Shown here piece after piece: positions 54,270-63,467 of a stretch of DNA of 64,000 nt. The stretch is from an uncultured Tissierellia bacterium. GTDB taxonomy: Bacteria; Bacillota; Clostridia; Tissierellales; Peptoniphilaceae. The stretch is from positions 18,023-82,022 of the forward strand of contig CABTWE010000004.1 in assembly GCA_902488465.1 (NCBI GenBank), read 5' to 3'. Both the position numbers and the translations under genes were made by a program. Under the pieces are notes generated by a model. That model saw only the letters and a program-made list of their open reading frames with translations, did not search any database and was not told the DNA's origin. Position 1 is the first letter of the stretch. Each line of letters opens with the position of its first letter.

Positions 54270-54569
54270 TTGGCAGTTAAAATCAGATTAAAGAGAATGG
54301 GTTCAAAGAAAAGACCATATTATAGAGTTGTTGTTGCAGACGCAAGAGCACCTAGAAACGGACGTTTTATTGAAGAAATCGGCTTTTACAATCCGGTAAG
54401 CGAACCAAAAGCTTGCAAGATTGATAAGGAAAGAGTTGAATATTGGATCGGCGTTGGTGCAAAACCGACAGACACAGTAAATTATCTCTTAAAAACTTAT
54501 AATGTAAAGAGCGATAAGAAAGCAGAAAAGGCTCCAGAAGCAAAAGAAGCTGAAAAAACAGAAGAATAG
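54270..54569 (+). CDS. rpsP: 30S ribosomal protein S16
   Basis: The 99-residue protein begins with the S16 signature [23 protein letters not shown] (in two parts) and has [19 protein letters not shown]. The TTG at 54270 is the best start: GGAGGTGA lies five bases before it and it gives the canonical N-terminus. A GTG at 54261 falls inside that site. The last 20 or so residues form an Ala/Lys/Glu tail. Confidence 0.95.
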   Translation: MAVKIRLKRMGSKKRPYYRVVVADARAPRNGRFIEEIGFYNPVSEPKACKIDKERVEYWIGVGAKPTDTVNYLLKTYNVKSDKKAEKAPEAKEAEKTEE

Positions 54570-54576
54570 GTGAAAC

Positions 54577-54807
54577 ATGAAAGATTTATTGTATCATATT
54601 GTAAGTAATTTGGTTCAAAATACCGAAGCCATTGAAATTACAGAAGAAGAAAAAGATAGAGAGATTACTTATTTTCTCAAAGTCGCAAATGAAGACTTGG
54701 GAAGAGTTATCGGCAAAAGAGGAAGAATTGCAAACAGTATCAGAACTATTGCACGTGCTTCCAAAAACGAATCCGGCAAAAATATTTTTGTGGAGATAGT
54801 CGATTAG
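54577..54807 (+). CDS. khpA: KH-domain RNA-binding protein KhpA
   Basis: A 76-residue single KH-domain protein; the GxxG loop is GKRG in GRVIGKRGRIANSIRTI (about 46-62). In other Firmicutes KhpA pairs with KhpB to bind many RNAs and affect division. It is located between rpsP and rimM, the standard position. GTGA precedes the ATG at a short distance. Confidence 0.93.
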   Translation: MKDLLYHIVSNLVQNTEAIEITEEEKDREITYFLKVANEDLGRVIGKRGRIANSIRTIARASKNESGKNIFVEIVD

Positions 54808-55313
54808 TGAATAATCTCAGAGAGGTTGGAAAAATAGCTTCACCTTTCGGTCTTAAAGGTGCTTTCAAAGTCATGCCGTCGGTCGACAAAAATGAACAGT
54901 TTTTTGAATTTACAGAAATGGTTATTTTTGGAATGAGCGATAGTTTTGAAATTGAAGACGTTTGGACCAAAAAGAAAAGCCTATATGTTAAACTAAGGGG
55001 ACTCGATTCGATTGATGATATCGAAAAGAGAATCGGTTATTCGATTTATGTTTCGAACGATGAATACGAAAACAGTTTGCAAGACGGAAGATTTTTTGTA
55101 AACGATTTGATTGGTATCAAAGTTTTTGTCGGCGAAAAAGAAATCGGCGAGGTGAAGGATGTTATAAATGGACCGGGACAAGACATATTTGTCATAACAA
55201 ATGGCGAAGATGAAGCAATGGTTCCGTTTGTAAAAGCTTTTTTTGAAGATGTCGACACAAAGTCAAAGAGAGTTAATTTTAAACCTGTGGAAGGATTGAT
55301 ACCTTGGATATAA
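54807..55313 (+). CDS. rimM: 16S rRNA-processing protein RimM
   Basis: RimM binds S19 and helps mature the 30S head. The 168-residue protein has the N-terminal RimM domain (VGKIASPFGLKGAFKV) and the PRC-barrel domain (NDLIGIKVFVGEKEIGEVKDV and PFVKAFFEDVD). The start is GTG at 54807, overlapping the khpA stop by one base. The next gene starts ten bases before its end. Confidence 0.94.
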   Translation: MNNLREVGKIASPFGLKGAFKVMPSVDKNEQFFEFTEMVIFGMSDSFEIEDVWTKKKSLYVKLRGLDSIDDIEKRIGYSIYVSNDEYENSLQDGRFFVNDLIGIKVFVGEKEIGEVKDVINGPGQDIFVITNGEDEAMVPFVKAFFEDVDTKSKRVNFKPVEGLIPWI

Positions 55314-56053
55314 ATATTTTGACAACATTTCCGTCGTTTACGGATTCCATAAAGGACTACTCGATGATTAAACGAGGGGTTGAGGCGGGAATTGTGAGTA
55401 TTAATTCAGTCGATATACGTGCTTTTTCGAATGATCCGAATCAGCGCACCGACGATTATCCATACGGTGGCGGAAACGGCATGCTTATGTGCTGTCAACC
55501 GATATATGACGCTCTTCGGTCGATTGAAAATCCGGGAACGGTGATTTATATGTCGCCGCACGGAAAGACAATCAACCAGGAAGTCTTGAATGAACTTTCG
55601 AAACTTCCGGCAATGACAATACTTTGTGGACACTATGAAGGCGTCGACAGAAGAATTATTGACAATTATGTGAATCTCGAATTAAGTGTTGGGGATTATG
55701 TCCTGACAGGAGGGGAATTACCGGCGATGATGCTCATTGATGGAGTATCAAGGTTGTTACCGGGACTTCTTAAATCGGAGGATTCTTATACCGAAGAATC
55801 TTTTTATCACGGTTTATTGGAGCATCCTCAATATACGAGACCATATGATTTCAACGGATTCAAAGTACCGGATATACTTCTTTCCGGCAACCACAAGCTG
55901 GTCGATAAATATAATTTGATGGAAAGTATAAAACTTACAAAGAGATTGCGTCCCGATTTGATTGATGAATTGGACGCGGATAAATTTGAAGACAAAGAAA
56001 TTAGAAATTTCATTATAAAAATGAAGGAAGGAGGATATGATGAACGTTATTAA
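55304..56053 (+). CDS. trmD: tRNA (guanine37-N1)-methyltransferase TrmD
   Basis: Methylates G37 next to the anticodon, preventing +1 frameshifts. The 249-residue SPOUT protein has the trefoil-knot region with [34 protein letters not shown] and [27 protein letters not shown] (in two parts). The start is TTG at 55304. The 3' end overlaps rplS by 14 bases. Confidence 0.96.
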   Translation: MDINILTTFPSFTDSIKDYSMIKRGVEAGIVSINSVDIRAFSNDPNQRTDDYPYGGGNGMLMCCQPIYDALRSIENPGTVIYMSPHGKTINQEVLNELSKLPAMTILCGHYEGVDRRIIDNYVNLELSVGDYVLTGGELPAMMLIDGVSRLLPGLLKSEDSYTEESFYHGLLEHPQYTRPYDFNGFKVPDILLSGNHKLVDKYNLMESIKLTKRLRPDLIDELDADKFEDKEIRNFIIKMKEGGYDERY

Positions 56054-56384
56054 TGCACTTAATCAAGAACAGTTAAAGAATGATATTCCTGAATTTAGAG
56101 TTGGAGACACTGTTAAAGTTCACTACAAAGTCGTTGAAGGTGAAAAAGAAAGAATCCAAGTTTATGAAGGTACAGTTATTAAACGCCAAGGCGGACAAGT
56201 TCAAGAAACATTTACTGTAAGAAGACTTTCTTATGGTGTAGGTGTAGAACGTACATTTCTCTTACACTCTCCAAGAATTGCAAAATTGGAAGTTGTAAGA
56301 AAAGGTCATGTACGTAGAGCTAAACTCTTCTATTTAAGAGGCCGTCAAGGTAAAGCTGCTAAGGTTAAAGAAATCAAATTTTAA
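56040..56384 (+). CDS. rplS: 50S ribosomal protein L19
   Basis: The 114-residue ribosomal protein has [50 protein letters not shown] and [20 protein letters not shown], a complete L19. GAAGGAGG ends five bases before the ATG at 56040; the adjacent ATG at 56037 is too close to it. A terminator follows. Confidence 0.96.
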   Translation: MNVINALNQEQLKNDIPEFRVGDTVKVHYKVVEGEKERIQVYEGTVIKRQGGQVQETFTVRRLSYGVGVERTFLLHSPRIAKLEVVRKGHVRRAKLFYLRGRQGKAAKVKEIKF

Positions 56385-56388
56385 TTAT

Positions 56389-56432
56389 AAGGATGAGCCG
56401 AAGTATCTTTATGCATAGGTTCATCCTTTTAA
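56389..56432 (+). terminator. Terminator after rplS
   Basis: AAGGATGAGCC (56389-56399) pairs with GGTTCATCCTT (56418-56428), one wobble, with an 18-base loop and T residues after the stem. Confidence 0.8.
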
Positions 56433-56466
56433 TATACTTATTTTTATTTTGCTGAAGGAGGCATTT

Positions 56467-57309
56467 ATGAGTTGGTATCCCGGCCATATGAAAAAGGCAT
56501 TGGACGAAATTAAAGAAAAGATTAAACTGGTTGATGTAGTCGTTGAAGTTATTGATGCGAGAATGCCTTATAGCACAAAGAATCCTTATGTCGCAAAAAT
56601 TGCGGAAAATAAGGAACATATTTTACTTATGACAAAAAAAGACTTGGCTGACAAAGACGAGACGGCAAAATGGTTGAAACAATTTCGTGAAGACGGTTTC
56701 AGTGCTTTTGCGATAAATACATTTGATAAAAGAGACATTTCATCGTTCAAGAGATTTTTAAAAGATGTGAAACAAGATATTCTTGAAAACAAAAAGTCAA
56801 AGCGTGAAAATTTTGAGATGAAGGTCATGGTTGTCGGCATGCCGAACGTCGGTAAGTCGAGTTTTTTGAATGCGTTTAAAGGCACAAAGAGTACGAAAGT
56901 CGGAAACACTCCGGGAGTTACGAGAAATATGCAGTGGGTGCGAACAGGAGAAGACATTCTTCTTTTGGATACGCCGGGCATTTTGATGATGAGTAGGAGC
57001 GAGGAAAACAGAGTGACGAATCTCGAGGTTTTAAACTCGATTGACACATCGGAAGTGGATGCGGCGGAAACGGCACTCCTCATGATAAAGATTTTGCAAA
57101 CTCGCTATCCGGGACTTTTAAACAACAGATACGGAGTTGACGAATCGGAAGAACCGCTTGCAGTGCTCGAGGGCATTGCAAAGAGACGTGGTGCACTCAT
57201 AAAAGGCGGCGAGTATGACTACTCAAGAGCCGGTTCGATTTTGGTCGACGAATTTAGAAAGGGCGTTCTCGGCAATTTGACATTGGAGTCGGTCGATGAG
57301 ATATATTGA
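56467..57309 (+). CDS. rbgA: Ribosome biogenesis GTPase RbgA (YlqF)
   Basis: RbgA is a circularly permuted GTPase needed late in 50S assembly. The 280-residue protein begins WYPGHMKKALDEIKEKI, carries the G4 motif TKKDL before the P-loop GMPNVGKSS and NTPGVTRNMQW, and has a C-terminal ANTAR-like helical domain. The ATG at 56467 follows AAGGAGG; an in-frame TTG at 56449 lies before it. It overlaps rnhB by 14 bases. Confidence 0.96.
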   Translation: MSWYPGHMKKALDEIKEKIKLVDVVVEVIDARMPYSTKNPYVAKIAENKEHILLMTKKDLADKDETAKWLKQFREDGFSAFAINTFDKRDISSFKRFLKDVKQDILENKKSKRENFEMKVMVVGMPNVGKSSFLNAFKGTKSTKVGNTPGVTRNMQWVRTGEDILLLDTPGILMMSRSEENRVTNLEVLNSIDTSEVDAAETALLMIKILQTRYPGLLNNRYGVDESEEPLAVLEGIAKRRGALIKGGEYDYSRAGSILVDEFRKGVLGNLTLESVDEIY

Positions 57310-57877
57310 AGAGTCGCTCGATGAAACATATATCTGCGGCATAGACGAGGTCGGTCGCGGACCGCTTTTCGGCGATGTCGTGTGTGCTGCTGTAATCATG
57401 AAAAAGAACAATTACATTGTCGGCATCGATGACTCGAAAAAACTTACCGAAAAAAAGCGAAATATATATTTTAACGAAATTTACAAAAGAGCGTGTGCAA
57501 TCGGGCTTGGAAGTGCGTCAAAAGAAGAGATTGACGAAATCAATATACTAAATGCGACAAAGCTTGCGATGACAAGAGCACTCAATGAAGCAGCGAGGAT
57601 AGTTCAACCTGACATAGTTCTTGTGGATGCGGTGAAGCTCGACATTCCGTACAAGACGCTCTCAATCATACACGGCGATCACCTTTCGTATAACATTGCC
57701 GCTGCTTCAATCATTGCGAAAGTGTCGAGGGACAGACTCTGCTACGGTTGGGACAAGATGTATCCGGAGTACGGCATTTTAAAGCACAAAGGCTACGGCA
57801 CAAAAGCTCATCGTGAGGCGATTTTAAAATACGGAAGAACACCGCTTCACAGAGAAAGTTTCAAGGTGAAGCTATGA
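57296..57877 (+). CDS. rnhB: Ribonuclease HII
   Basis: Removes ribonucleotides from DNA and RNA-DNA hybrids. The 193-residue protein has the catalytic start GIDEVGRGPLFGDVVCAAV with the Asp-Glu pair, DDSKKLTEKKR, VDAVKL with a third acidic residue, and AAASIIAKVSRDR. The start is ATG at 57296 within rbgA; the 3' end overlaps yraN by four bases. Confidence 0.96.
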   Translation: MRYIEESLDETYICGIDEVGRGPLFGDVVCAAVIMKKNNYIVGIDDSKKLTEKKRNIYFNEIYKRACAIGLGSASKEEIDEINILNATKLAMTRALNEAARIVQPDIVLVDAVKLDIPYKTLSIIHGDHLSYNIAAASIIAKVSRDRLCYGWDKMYPEYGILKHKGYGTKAHREAILKYGRTPLHRESFKVKL

Positions 57878-58236
57878 AATCAAATAACAAAATTGTAGGA
57901 AATCTCGGGGAGGATATGGCCGCCGAATATCTTGAAAAACATGGTTACATGATTTTTAAGAGAAATTATAGAAATCGATACGGAGAAGTGGACATCATTG
58001 CAATTAAGGATGAGTTTCTCGTGTTTGTCGAGGTTAAGGCGAGAAAAAATCGGATGTTCGGAAATCCACAGGACGCCGTTGACGATGAAAAAATTCGTCA
58101 CATTGTCGACGTTTCGGACGGCTTTATGAGAGAAATGAATTGGTCGGATATAACGGTCAGATTTGACATTGTGGAAATTGTTTTCGATGAGAATTATATA
58201 AATCATATTGAAAACGCATTTTATAGTTATAGATGA
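57874..58236 (+). CDS. yraN: YraN/UPF0102 nuclease-like protein
   Basis: A 120-residue protein of the UPF0102 family with a predicted PD-(D/E)XK-like fold: GEVDIIAIKDEFLVFVEVKARKN carries the Asp, Glu and Lys of the motif. Nuclease activity is not proven for the family. The N-terminal GNLGEDMAAEYLEKHGY is typical. Position after rnhB and before comM is standard. Confidence 0.92.
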   Translation: MKSNNKIVGNLGEDMAAEYLEKHGYMIFKRNYRNRYGEVDIIAIKDEFLVFVEVKARKNRMFGNPQDAVDDEKIRHIVDVSDGFMREMNWSDITVRFDIVEIVFDENYINHIENAFYSYR

Positions 58237-58246
58237 TGGAGGAGTT

Positions 58247-59767
58247 ATGTATTCAAGCATAAGAAGTGCAGTTTTACTTGGCATTGTCGGCGCGGAGTTA
58301 AAAGTCGAATGCGACCTTGCACAGGCAAAATGCAATTTTACTATAGTAGGCCTTGCGGACAAGGCGATAAACGAAAGCAGAGAAAGATGTACGGCGGCGA
58401 TTTTTAACAGCGGATTTCGTTTTCCGCAAAAGAAAATCACAATAAATCTTTCGCCTGCAAACATAAAAAAAGAGGGCTCGCACACAGACCTTCCTATTGC
58501 AATTTCAATCCTTGAAGCCGACGGCGTCATCGAAGAAAGACGCACGGACGACTTTGTTTTCTTGGGCGAACTTGGGCTCGACGGAAAAATTGTTCCAATT
58601 GACGGGGTGCTCCCGATGGTTCTTTCAATGAGGGATATGGGATTTAAGAAATTTGTAGTTCCATATGAAAATCGAATGGAATGCTCGATTCTTGATGACG
58701 TAAAAGTATATCCGGTGAAAACTCTAAAGGAAACGGTTGACTTTTTAAACGGCAATCTAGAAATCGCACCGTCACATATTGTCGAACCGATGGACCTTGA
58801 GCCGGAATATGACGTGGATTTTTCTGAAATCAAATCGCAAAAAAATCTGAAGAGAGCATTTGAAATTGCAGCGGCAGGAAACCACAACATACTTATTATC
58901 GGACCGCCGGGTTCCGGAAAAACCATGGCGGCAAGAAGACTTCCGACAATTCTTCCGGATATGACTCTTGAAGAATCAATCGAAAGCACAAAAATTTATA
59001 GCGTGAGCGGGCTTTTAAAAGAAACCGGTTTGATGCGGACGAGACCATTCAGATCTCCTCACCACACCGCAAGCTCGGTTTCAATCGTGGGCGGCGGTCG
59101 CATTCCGAAGCCGGGTGAAGTGAGCCTCGCACACAACGGGGTTCTCTTTCTCGACGAACTTCCGGAATTTCAAAGAAGCACTCTCGAAGTTTTAAGACAA
59201 CCTATGGAAGACAAAGTTGTAAGCATTTCGAGAATTAACGCACAGATAAAATATCCGGCGAACTTTATGTTCGTCGCTTCGATGAACCCGTGTCCGTGCG
59301 GATATTATGGGGACCCGAACCACAATTGCACTTGCACGCAAAGCCAAATCGACAGATATCTCGGAAAGATTTCAAATCCGCTCCTCGACAGAATCGATAT
59401 TCACGTCGAAGTGAATGCGGTCAAATACGATGAGCTGAAGAGCGACAAGCCGGCGGAAACGTCAAAAGAAATCAGAAAGCGTGTAAACAAAGCTAGAAAT
59501 CGTCAAATCGAAAGATATAAAGACATCGGCATCACAAACAATGCCGAGCTAAATGGCAAGGCGATAAAGAAGTTTATACATCTGGGCGAAGCGGAAACGC
59601 AAATTTTGGATATGGCGTACAAAAAATACAAATTCAGCGCGCGTGCATACAATAAGATTTTGAAACTATCAAGAACTATTGCGGACCTTGCGGAGTCCGA
59701 TGAAATCAAGACGGAGCATGTGCTCGAAGCCCTGAGATACAGGTCGTTCGACTCGAAATATTTCTAG
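58247..59767 (+). CDS. comM: ComM/YifB Mg-chelatase-like AAA+ ATPase
   Basis: ComM is a hexameric helicase that promotes branch migration during natural transformation; a homologue called YifB occurs widely. The 506-residue protein has an N-terminal ChlI domain of the Lon-protease-like fold, Walker A GPPGSGKT (about 221-228), Walker B FLDELPEF and a C-terminal domain after RIDIHVEVN. The ATG at 58247 follows ATGGAGGAG; an in-frame TTG at 58208 lies in yraN. It stands next to dprA, another uptake-DNA protein. Confidence 0.94.
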   Translation: MYSSIRSAVLLGIVGAELKVECDLAQAKCNFTIVGLADKAINESRERCTAAIFNSGFRFPQKKITINLSPANIKKEGSHTDLPIAISILEADGVIEERRTDDFVFLGELGLDGKIVPIDGVLPMVLSMRDMGFKKFVVPYENRMECSILDDVKVYPVKTLKETVDFLNGNLEIAPSHIVEPMDLEPEYDVDFSEIKSQKNLKRAFEIAAAGNHNILIIGPPGSGKTMAARRLPTILPDMTLEESIESTKIYSVSGLLKETGLMRTRPFRSPHHTASSVSIVGGGRIPKPGEVSLAHNGVLFLDELPEFQRSTLEVLRQPMEDKVVSISRINAQIKYPANFMFVASMNPCPCGYYGDPNHNCTCTQSQIDRYLGKISNPLLDRIDIHVEVNAVKYDELKSDKPAETSKEIRKRVNKARNRQIERYKDIGITNNAELNGKAIKKFIHLGEAETQILDMAYKKYKFSARAYNKILKLSRTIADLAESDEIKTEHVLEALRYRSFDSKYF

Positions 59768-59769
59768 AC

Positions 59770-60864
59770 ATGGCTTATTCAAATTGTGATGCGTATATCT
59801 TTTTAAATTCTATAAATTTGTCGAACAAAAAAATCATTGCATTCAAAGAGAATCTCGAAAATATTTCAGAAATTTTCGAAATGACGAAGAATGATTTTTT
59901 AAGTCTCGAAATATTGAAGGAAAAAGATATCGATTATATTTTAGAAAATAAAAATTACGACAAACTCGAGTGGACAAAGGAATATTATAGGAATCTCGGC
60001 GTTCATGTGATGACAATCGAAGACGAGGACTATCCGAGCAGTTTGAAAAATATCGAAGATGCGCCGCAGATTTTATATATCAAAGGTGAGCTGAAACCAA
60101 AAGACCACATCGCGCTTGCTGTTGTAGGTTCGAGGCGTTTGAGCGACTACGGAAAAGAAGCGACAAAGTTTATTGCGAGCGAGATTTCAAAGCTCGGAAT
60201 AACGGTTGTTTCGGGAATGGCTGACGGAGCGGACTCAATCGCTCATCGTGCAGCTCTTAAAGAAAACAATCGAACAATCGCCGTTATGGGAACGGGTATA
60301 GACGTTATTTATCCGCAGAAAAACAAAGTGCTTTACGGAGAAATTTCCGATAAAGGTGCGGTTATAACGGAGTTTCCGGCGAAAATGAAGGGAGTGCCGT
60401 ACAATTTTCCGAGAAGAAACCGGATTATAAGCGGACTTTCTTTGGGTGTTGTCGTTGTAGAAGCAAAGGAAAAGTCGGGTACACTTATCACGGCGTCGTT
60501 TGCCGCAGAGCAAGGACGAGACGTTTTTGCAATTCCGGGAAACATAAACAGCATCTATTCGAAGGGAACGAACAAGCTCATCCAAGACGGTGCAAAACTT
60601 GTCATGGGTGTTGAGGACATTGTTTCGGAAATTCGTGAGCTTCGAGAACTTGCTGAACCGAAAAAGGAAAAGAAGAGCACGAACTTTACGGATGTGCAAA
60701 ACTTAATCATAAACGAACTTCAAAACGGCGAAGCAAACGTCGATAAACTTATAACGAGAACCGGACTTGACGTTACAACGCTTCAAGTCACACTTGCGGA
60801 ACTTGAACTCATGGACTTCATAGTTTCGACAAGACGCGGCACTTATATGTTAAAAATGAAATAA
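59770..60864 (+). CDS. dprA: DNA-processing protein DprA
   Basis: DprA protects incoming single-stranded DNA and loads RecA in transformation. The 364-residue protein has a helical N-terminal domain (about 1-90), the Rossmann-type domain with VVGSRRLSDYGKEA, VSGMADGADSIAHRAAL, PYNFPRRNRIISGLS and EQGRDVFAIPGN, and a winged-helix C-terminus (about 300-364). It follows comM by two bases. No comE or comG genes are in the window. Confidence 0.95.
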   Translation: MAYSNCDAYIFLNSINLSNKKIIAFKENLENISEIFEMTKNDFLSLEILKEKDIDYILENKNYDKLEWTKEYYRNLGVHVMTIEDEDYPSSLKNIEDAPQILYIKGELKPKDHIALAVVGSRRLSDYGKEATKFIASEISKLGITVVSGMADGADSIAHRAALKENNRTIAVMGTGIDVIYPQKNKVLYGEISDKGAVITEFPAKMKGVPYNFPRRNRIISGLSLGVVVVEAKEKSGTLITASFAAEQGRDVFAIPGNINSIYSKGTNKLIQDGAKLVMGVEDIVSEIRELRELAEPKKEKKSTNFTDVQNLIINELQNGEANVDKLITRTGLDVTTLQVTLAELELMDFIVSTRRGTYMLKMK

Positions 60865-60865
60865 T

Positions 60866-60894
60866 TTGCATTTTTATTAATAATCTGTTAATAT
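60866..60894 (+). promoter_or_regulatory. Promoter of topA (extended -10)
   Basis: TTGCAT (60866-60871), 17-bp spacer and TAATAT (60889-60894) preceded by TGT, an extended -10. Single mismatches weaken both boxes. Confidence 0.45.
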
Positions 60895-60926
60895 AAGTTT
60901 TTGAAGAATATATTGGAAGTGATCAA

Positions 60927-62993
60927 TTGGATTTATTTATAGTTGAGTCGCCTACAAAGGCGCGTGTTATCTCAAAATTTTTGGGAAAAGATAAAAAAGT
61001 ATTGGCAACAAAGGGACATATAAAGGACCTTCCGCGTTCACGCATGGGAGTTGACATGGAAACTTTGGAGCCTGAATATATAACCATTCGCGGCAAAGGA
61101 CCGCTTATCAGCGATTTAAAAAAAGCGGCTGCAAAGTCGTCAAATATCTATATCGCAACAGATAACGATAGAGAGGGAGAAGCCATCGCATGGCATGTTT
61201 CGAAAGTGCTCGATGTGGAAGGCAAAAAGAACAGAATTGTTTTTAATGAAATCACAAAACGTTCGATTTTGGAGTCGATAAAATCTCCGAGAGAAATCGA
61301 CATAGACCTCGTCGACAGCCAACAGGCAAGGCGTGTTCTCGATAGAGTTGTGGGCTACAGTATAAGTCCGCTTTTGTGGAAAAAAGTTAAAAACAAACTC
61401 TCCGCCGGAAGGGTGCAATCGGTTGCACTCATGCTTATCTGCAAGCGTGAAGACGAAATCAATGCGTTTGAGCCGACTGAATATTGGAATCTTAAAGCTT
61501 CGTTTGAGAAAAAGGGCGACTTGTGGTTTGATTTAAAGCAAATCATGGAAAACGGAAAAGCCAAAAATCTCACAGTTCCGAATGAAGAAACTGCAAAAAA
61601 AATAGAAAAGTATTGCAGTGAAAATAAATATAAAGTCATTGAAAACAGCAAAAACAATCGACAAAAGAGTCCTCAATCTCCGTACACAACTTCGCTTTTG
61701 CAACAAGATGCAAACAGACGCTTAAACTTCAAATCGGGTTTTACAATGCAAATTGCACAAAAGCTCTATGAAGGTGTGAAAGTGGGAAGAGAAGAAATCG
61801 GTCTTATCACATATATGAGAACCGACTCGAAGAGAATTGCACCTGAAGCAATCCAAGCTGCGGGTGAATTTATCGTCGATAGATTCGGAAAAGAGTATTA
61901 CGAAGGCCCTAAGCACTATGTAAATAAGGGCAAAAACACTCAAGATGCGCACGAAGCGATTCGTCCGACCGACGTTATGAGAACGCCGTCGATGATGAAA
62001 AAATATCTCTCTGACACCGAGTACAAGCTCTACAGACTCATTTGGGAAAGATTTGTTGCGTCACAAATGGCAAAAGCAAAAGTTATTTCTACAAAAGTTT
62101 CGCTTCAAAACGGCGACTACATTTTTAGAAATGTGGTCAACAAGCTCACATTTGACGGATATATGAAAGCGTCGGGCATCGAACCGGGCTACACGGATAT
62201 AGACTTAAACATGTTTAAAGTCGGATCCCTTCTTTCGCATGAAAGATTCACAAAAGAACAACAATTCACTAAACCGCCGGCAAGATACACCGAAGCAAGC
62301 TTGATCAAAACCCTTGAAAGCGACGGAATCGGAAGACCGTCGACCTATGCTCCGACAATTTCTACACTTGTCAACAGGACTTATGTGGTCATAGAAAATA
62401 AGAGCATAAAGCCGACAGAACTCGGAGAACTGGTAAACAAAATTCTTCTTGAATACTTCCCGTCGATTATAAATGTTAAATTCACTGCGGAGCTTGAAGT
62501 AATGCTCGACAAAATTGCGGAAGGCAAAGAAGATTGGAGCAAAGCTTTGAGAGAATTTTACGGAATTTTTGAGAAAGACTTGAAAGTTGCAGAAGAAGAG
62601 ATGGAAAAAATCGAGATAAAAGATGAAGTCTCGGATGTTAAGTGTGAACTTTGCGGCAGAATGATGGTCATTAAACAAGGACCGTACGGAAAATTCCTTG
62701 CATGCCCGGGCTTCCCGGAATGCAAAAATACAAAACCGATTGAGGACAAAATCGGAATCAAGTGTCCGAAGTGCGGCAAAGGCGACATCGTGAAGAGAAA
62801 GAGCAAAAGAGGCAGAGTCTTCTACGGTTGCAACAGATATCCGGAATGTGACTTTGCATCATTCGACCTTCCAATCGAAAAGAAATGCCCGAAATGCGGC
62901 GGAGTATTGACCGAAAGGAAAAAAGCGAAAACGAATCTCATAAAATGCTTAAACTGCGACTATGAGGAAGAATTTGAAAGAAATAAAAAATAA
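60927..62993 (+). CDS. topA: DNA topoisomerase I
   Basis: Type IA topoisomerase that relaxes negative supercoils. The 688-residue protein has a Toprim domain at its start (FIVESPTKARVISKFLG), the catalytic tyrosine Y296 in GLITYMRTDSKR, DAHEAIRPTD and the C-terminal zinc part with three Cys4 repeats (CELC...C...C, CPKC...C...C, CPKC...C...C). The start is TTG at 60927 behind TTGGAAGTG. A strong bidirectional terminator follows. Confidence 0.97.
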   Translation: MDLFIVESPTKARVISKFLGKDKKVLATKGHIKDLPRSRMGVDMETLEPEYITIRGKGPLISDLKKAAAKSSNIYIATDNDREGEAIAWHVSKVLDVEGKKNRIVFNEITKRSILESIKSPREIDIDLVDSQQARRVLDRVVGYSISPLLWKKVKNKLSAGRVQSVALMLICKREDEINAFEPTEYWNLKASFEKKGDLWFDLKQIMENGKAKNLTVPNEETAKKIEKYCSENKYKVIENSKNNRQKSPQSPYTTSLLQQDANRRLNFKSGFTMQIAQKLYEGVKVGREEIGLITYMRTDSKRIAPEAIQAAGEFIVDRFGKEYYEGPKHYVNKGKNTQDAHEAIRPTDVMRTPSMMKKYLSDTEYKLYRLIWERFVASQMAKAKVISTKVSLQNGDYIFRNVVNKLTFDGYMKASGIEPGYTDIDLNMFKVGSLLSHERFTKEQQFTKPPARYTEASLIKTLESDGIGRPSTYAPTISTLVNRTYVVIENKSIKPTELGELVNKILLEYFPSIINVKFTAELEVMLDKIAEGKEDWSKALREFYGIFEKDLKVAEEEMEKIEIKDEVSDVKCELCGRMMVIKQGPYGKFLACPGFPECKNTKPIEDKIGIKCPKCGKGDIVKRKSKRGRVFYGCNRYPECDFASFDLPIEKKCPKCGGVLTERKKAKTNLIKCLNCDYEEEFERNKK

Positions 62994-63023
62994 AGGGTGA
63001 TGCATTATGCATCGCCCTTTATT
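62989..63023 (+). terminator. Bidirectional terminator after topA
   Basis: A 16-bp stem with one wobble (62989-63004 with 63008-63023) around a 3-base loop, including the topA stop codon. The A-rich flank at 62980-62990 gives a T-rich run for the minus-strand genes ending at 63034. Confidence 0.85.
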
Positions 63024-63033
63024 CTTCTAGATT

Positions 63034-63282
63034 CTAATTGTTTGCGATATGAAACTTGCCGTTAATATTATCAAAAATTATCAATTTTCCATCTTCCGTG
63101 CAAAATACATATGCACCTCTAACAAATATATTTTTCTTCTTTACAAATCCTAACTGTTCGATTTTTATGTTTTCAACTGAATTTTCTTTCAATTTTTGTG
63201 TTGCTTGATTTATAGTATAGTTTGGCTTTAAATAGAGGAATGATATTAAACTGATTATAACAATTATATAAGTAACTGCCAA
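63034..63282 (-). CDS. Small membrane-anchored protein, unknown
   Basis: An 82-residue protein with one N-terminal membrane helix (about 3-18) and a short mixed domain containing KLKENSVENIKIEQLGFV and a GAYVFCTEDGKLIIFDN beta-hairpin. I do not recognise the family. The TTG at 63282 has no obvious ribosome site; it overlaps the upstream gene by 19 bases and could be translated by coupling. Confidence 0.45.
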   Translation of the reverse strand: MAVTYIIVIISLISFLYLKPNYTINQATQKLKENSVENIKIEQLGFVKKKNIFVRGAYVFCTEDGKLIIFDNINGKFHIANN

Positions 63283-63467
63283 TGTTCGCTTATTGCGATA
63301 TTTAAAAAAACGATTAGTAGATAAATAAAAATCGTTGTATAGGGTGTTACCATTACATCTACAGCATATAAAATAATATCAGCTAAAATAATTAGTATTA
63401 GAACGATAAACGGAATTATTGAAATTACAGTATTAATACTGACCTTGTACTTAGGCAATTTGTGCAT
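63264..63467 (-). CDS. Small two-helix membrane protein, unknown
   Basis: From the ATG at 63467 the protein has 67 residues and two hydrophobic segments (IIPFIVLILIILADIILYAV and YTTIFIYLLIVFLNIAI). AGGAGG stands 12 bases upstream, somewhat far; a TTG at 63476 is closer to it. Longer readings up to 63515 overlap the previous gene more. Not recognised. Confidence 0.45.
   Translation of the reverse strand: MHKLPKYKVSINTVISIIPFIVLILIILADIILYAVDVMVTPYTTIFIYLLIVFLNIAISEHWQLLI

Noticed and set aside
57880..58989. 369-codon minus-strand open frame across yraN and comM
   Set aside because: Both plus-strand genes are clear family members; the antisense frame is rich in Ser, Phe and Ile as expected for a reverse reading and has no start signal.
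58247..60864. Reading comM-dprA as proof of natural competence
   Set aside because: Both genes are widespread in non-competent bacteria and no uptake machinery is in the window.
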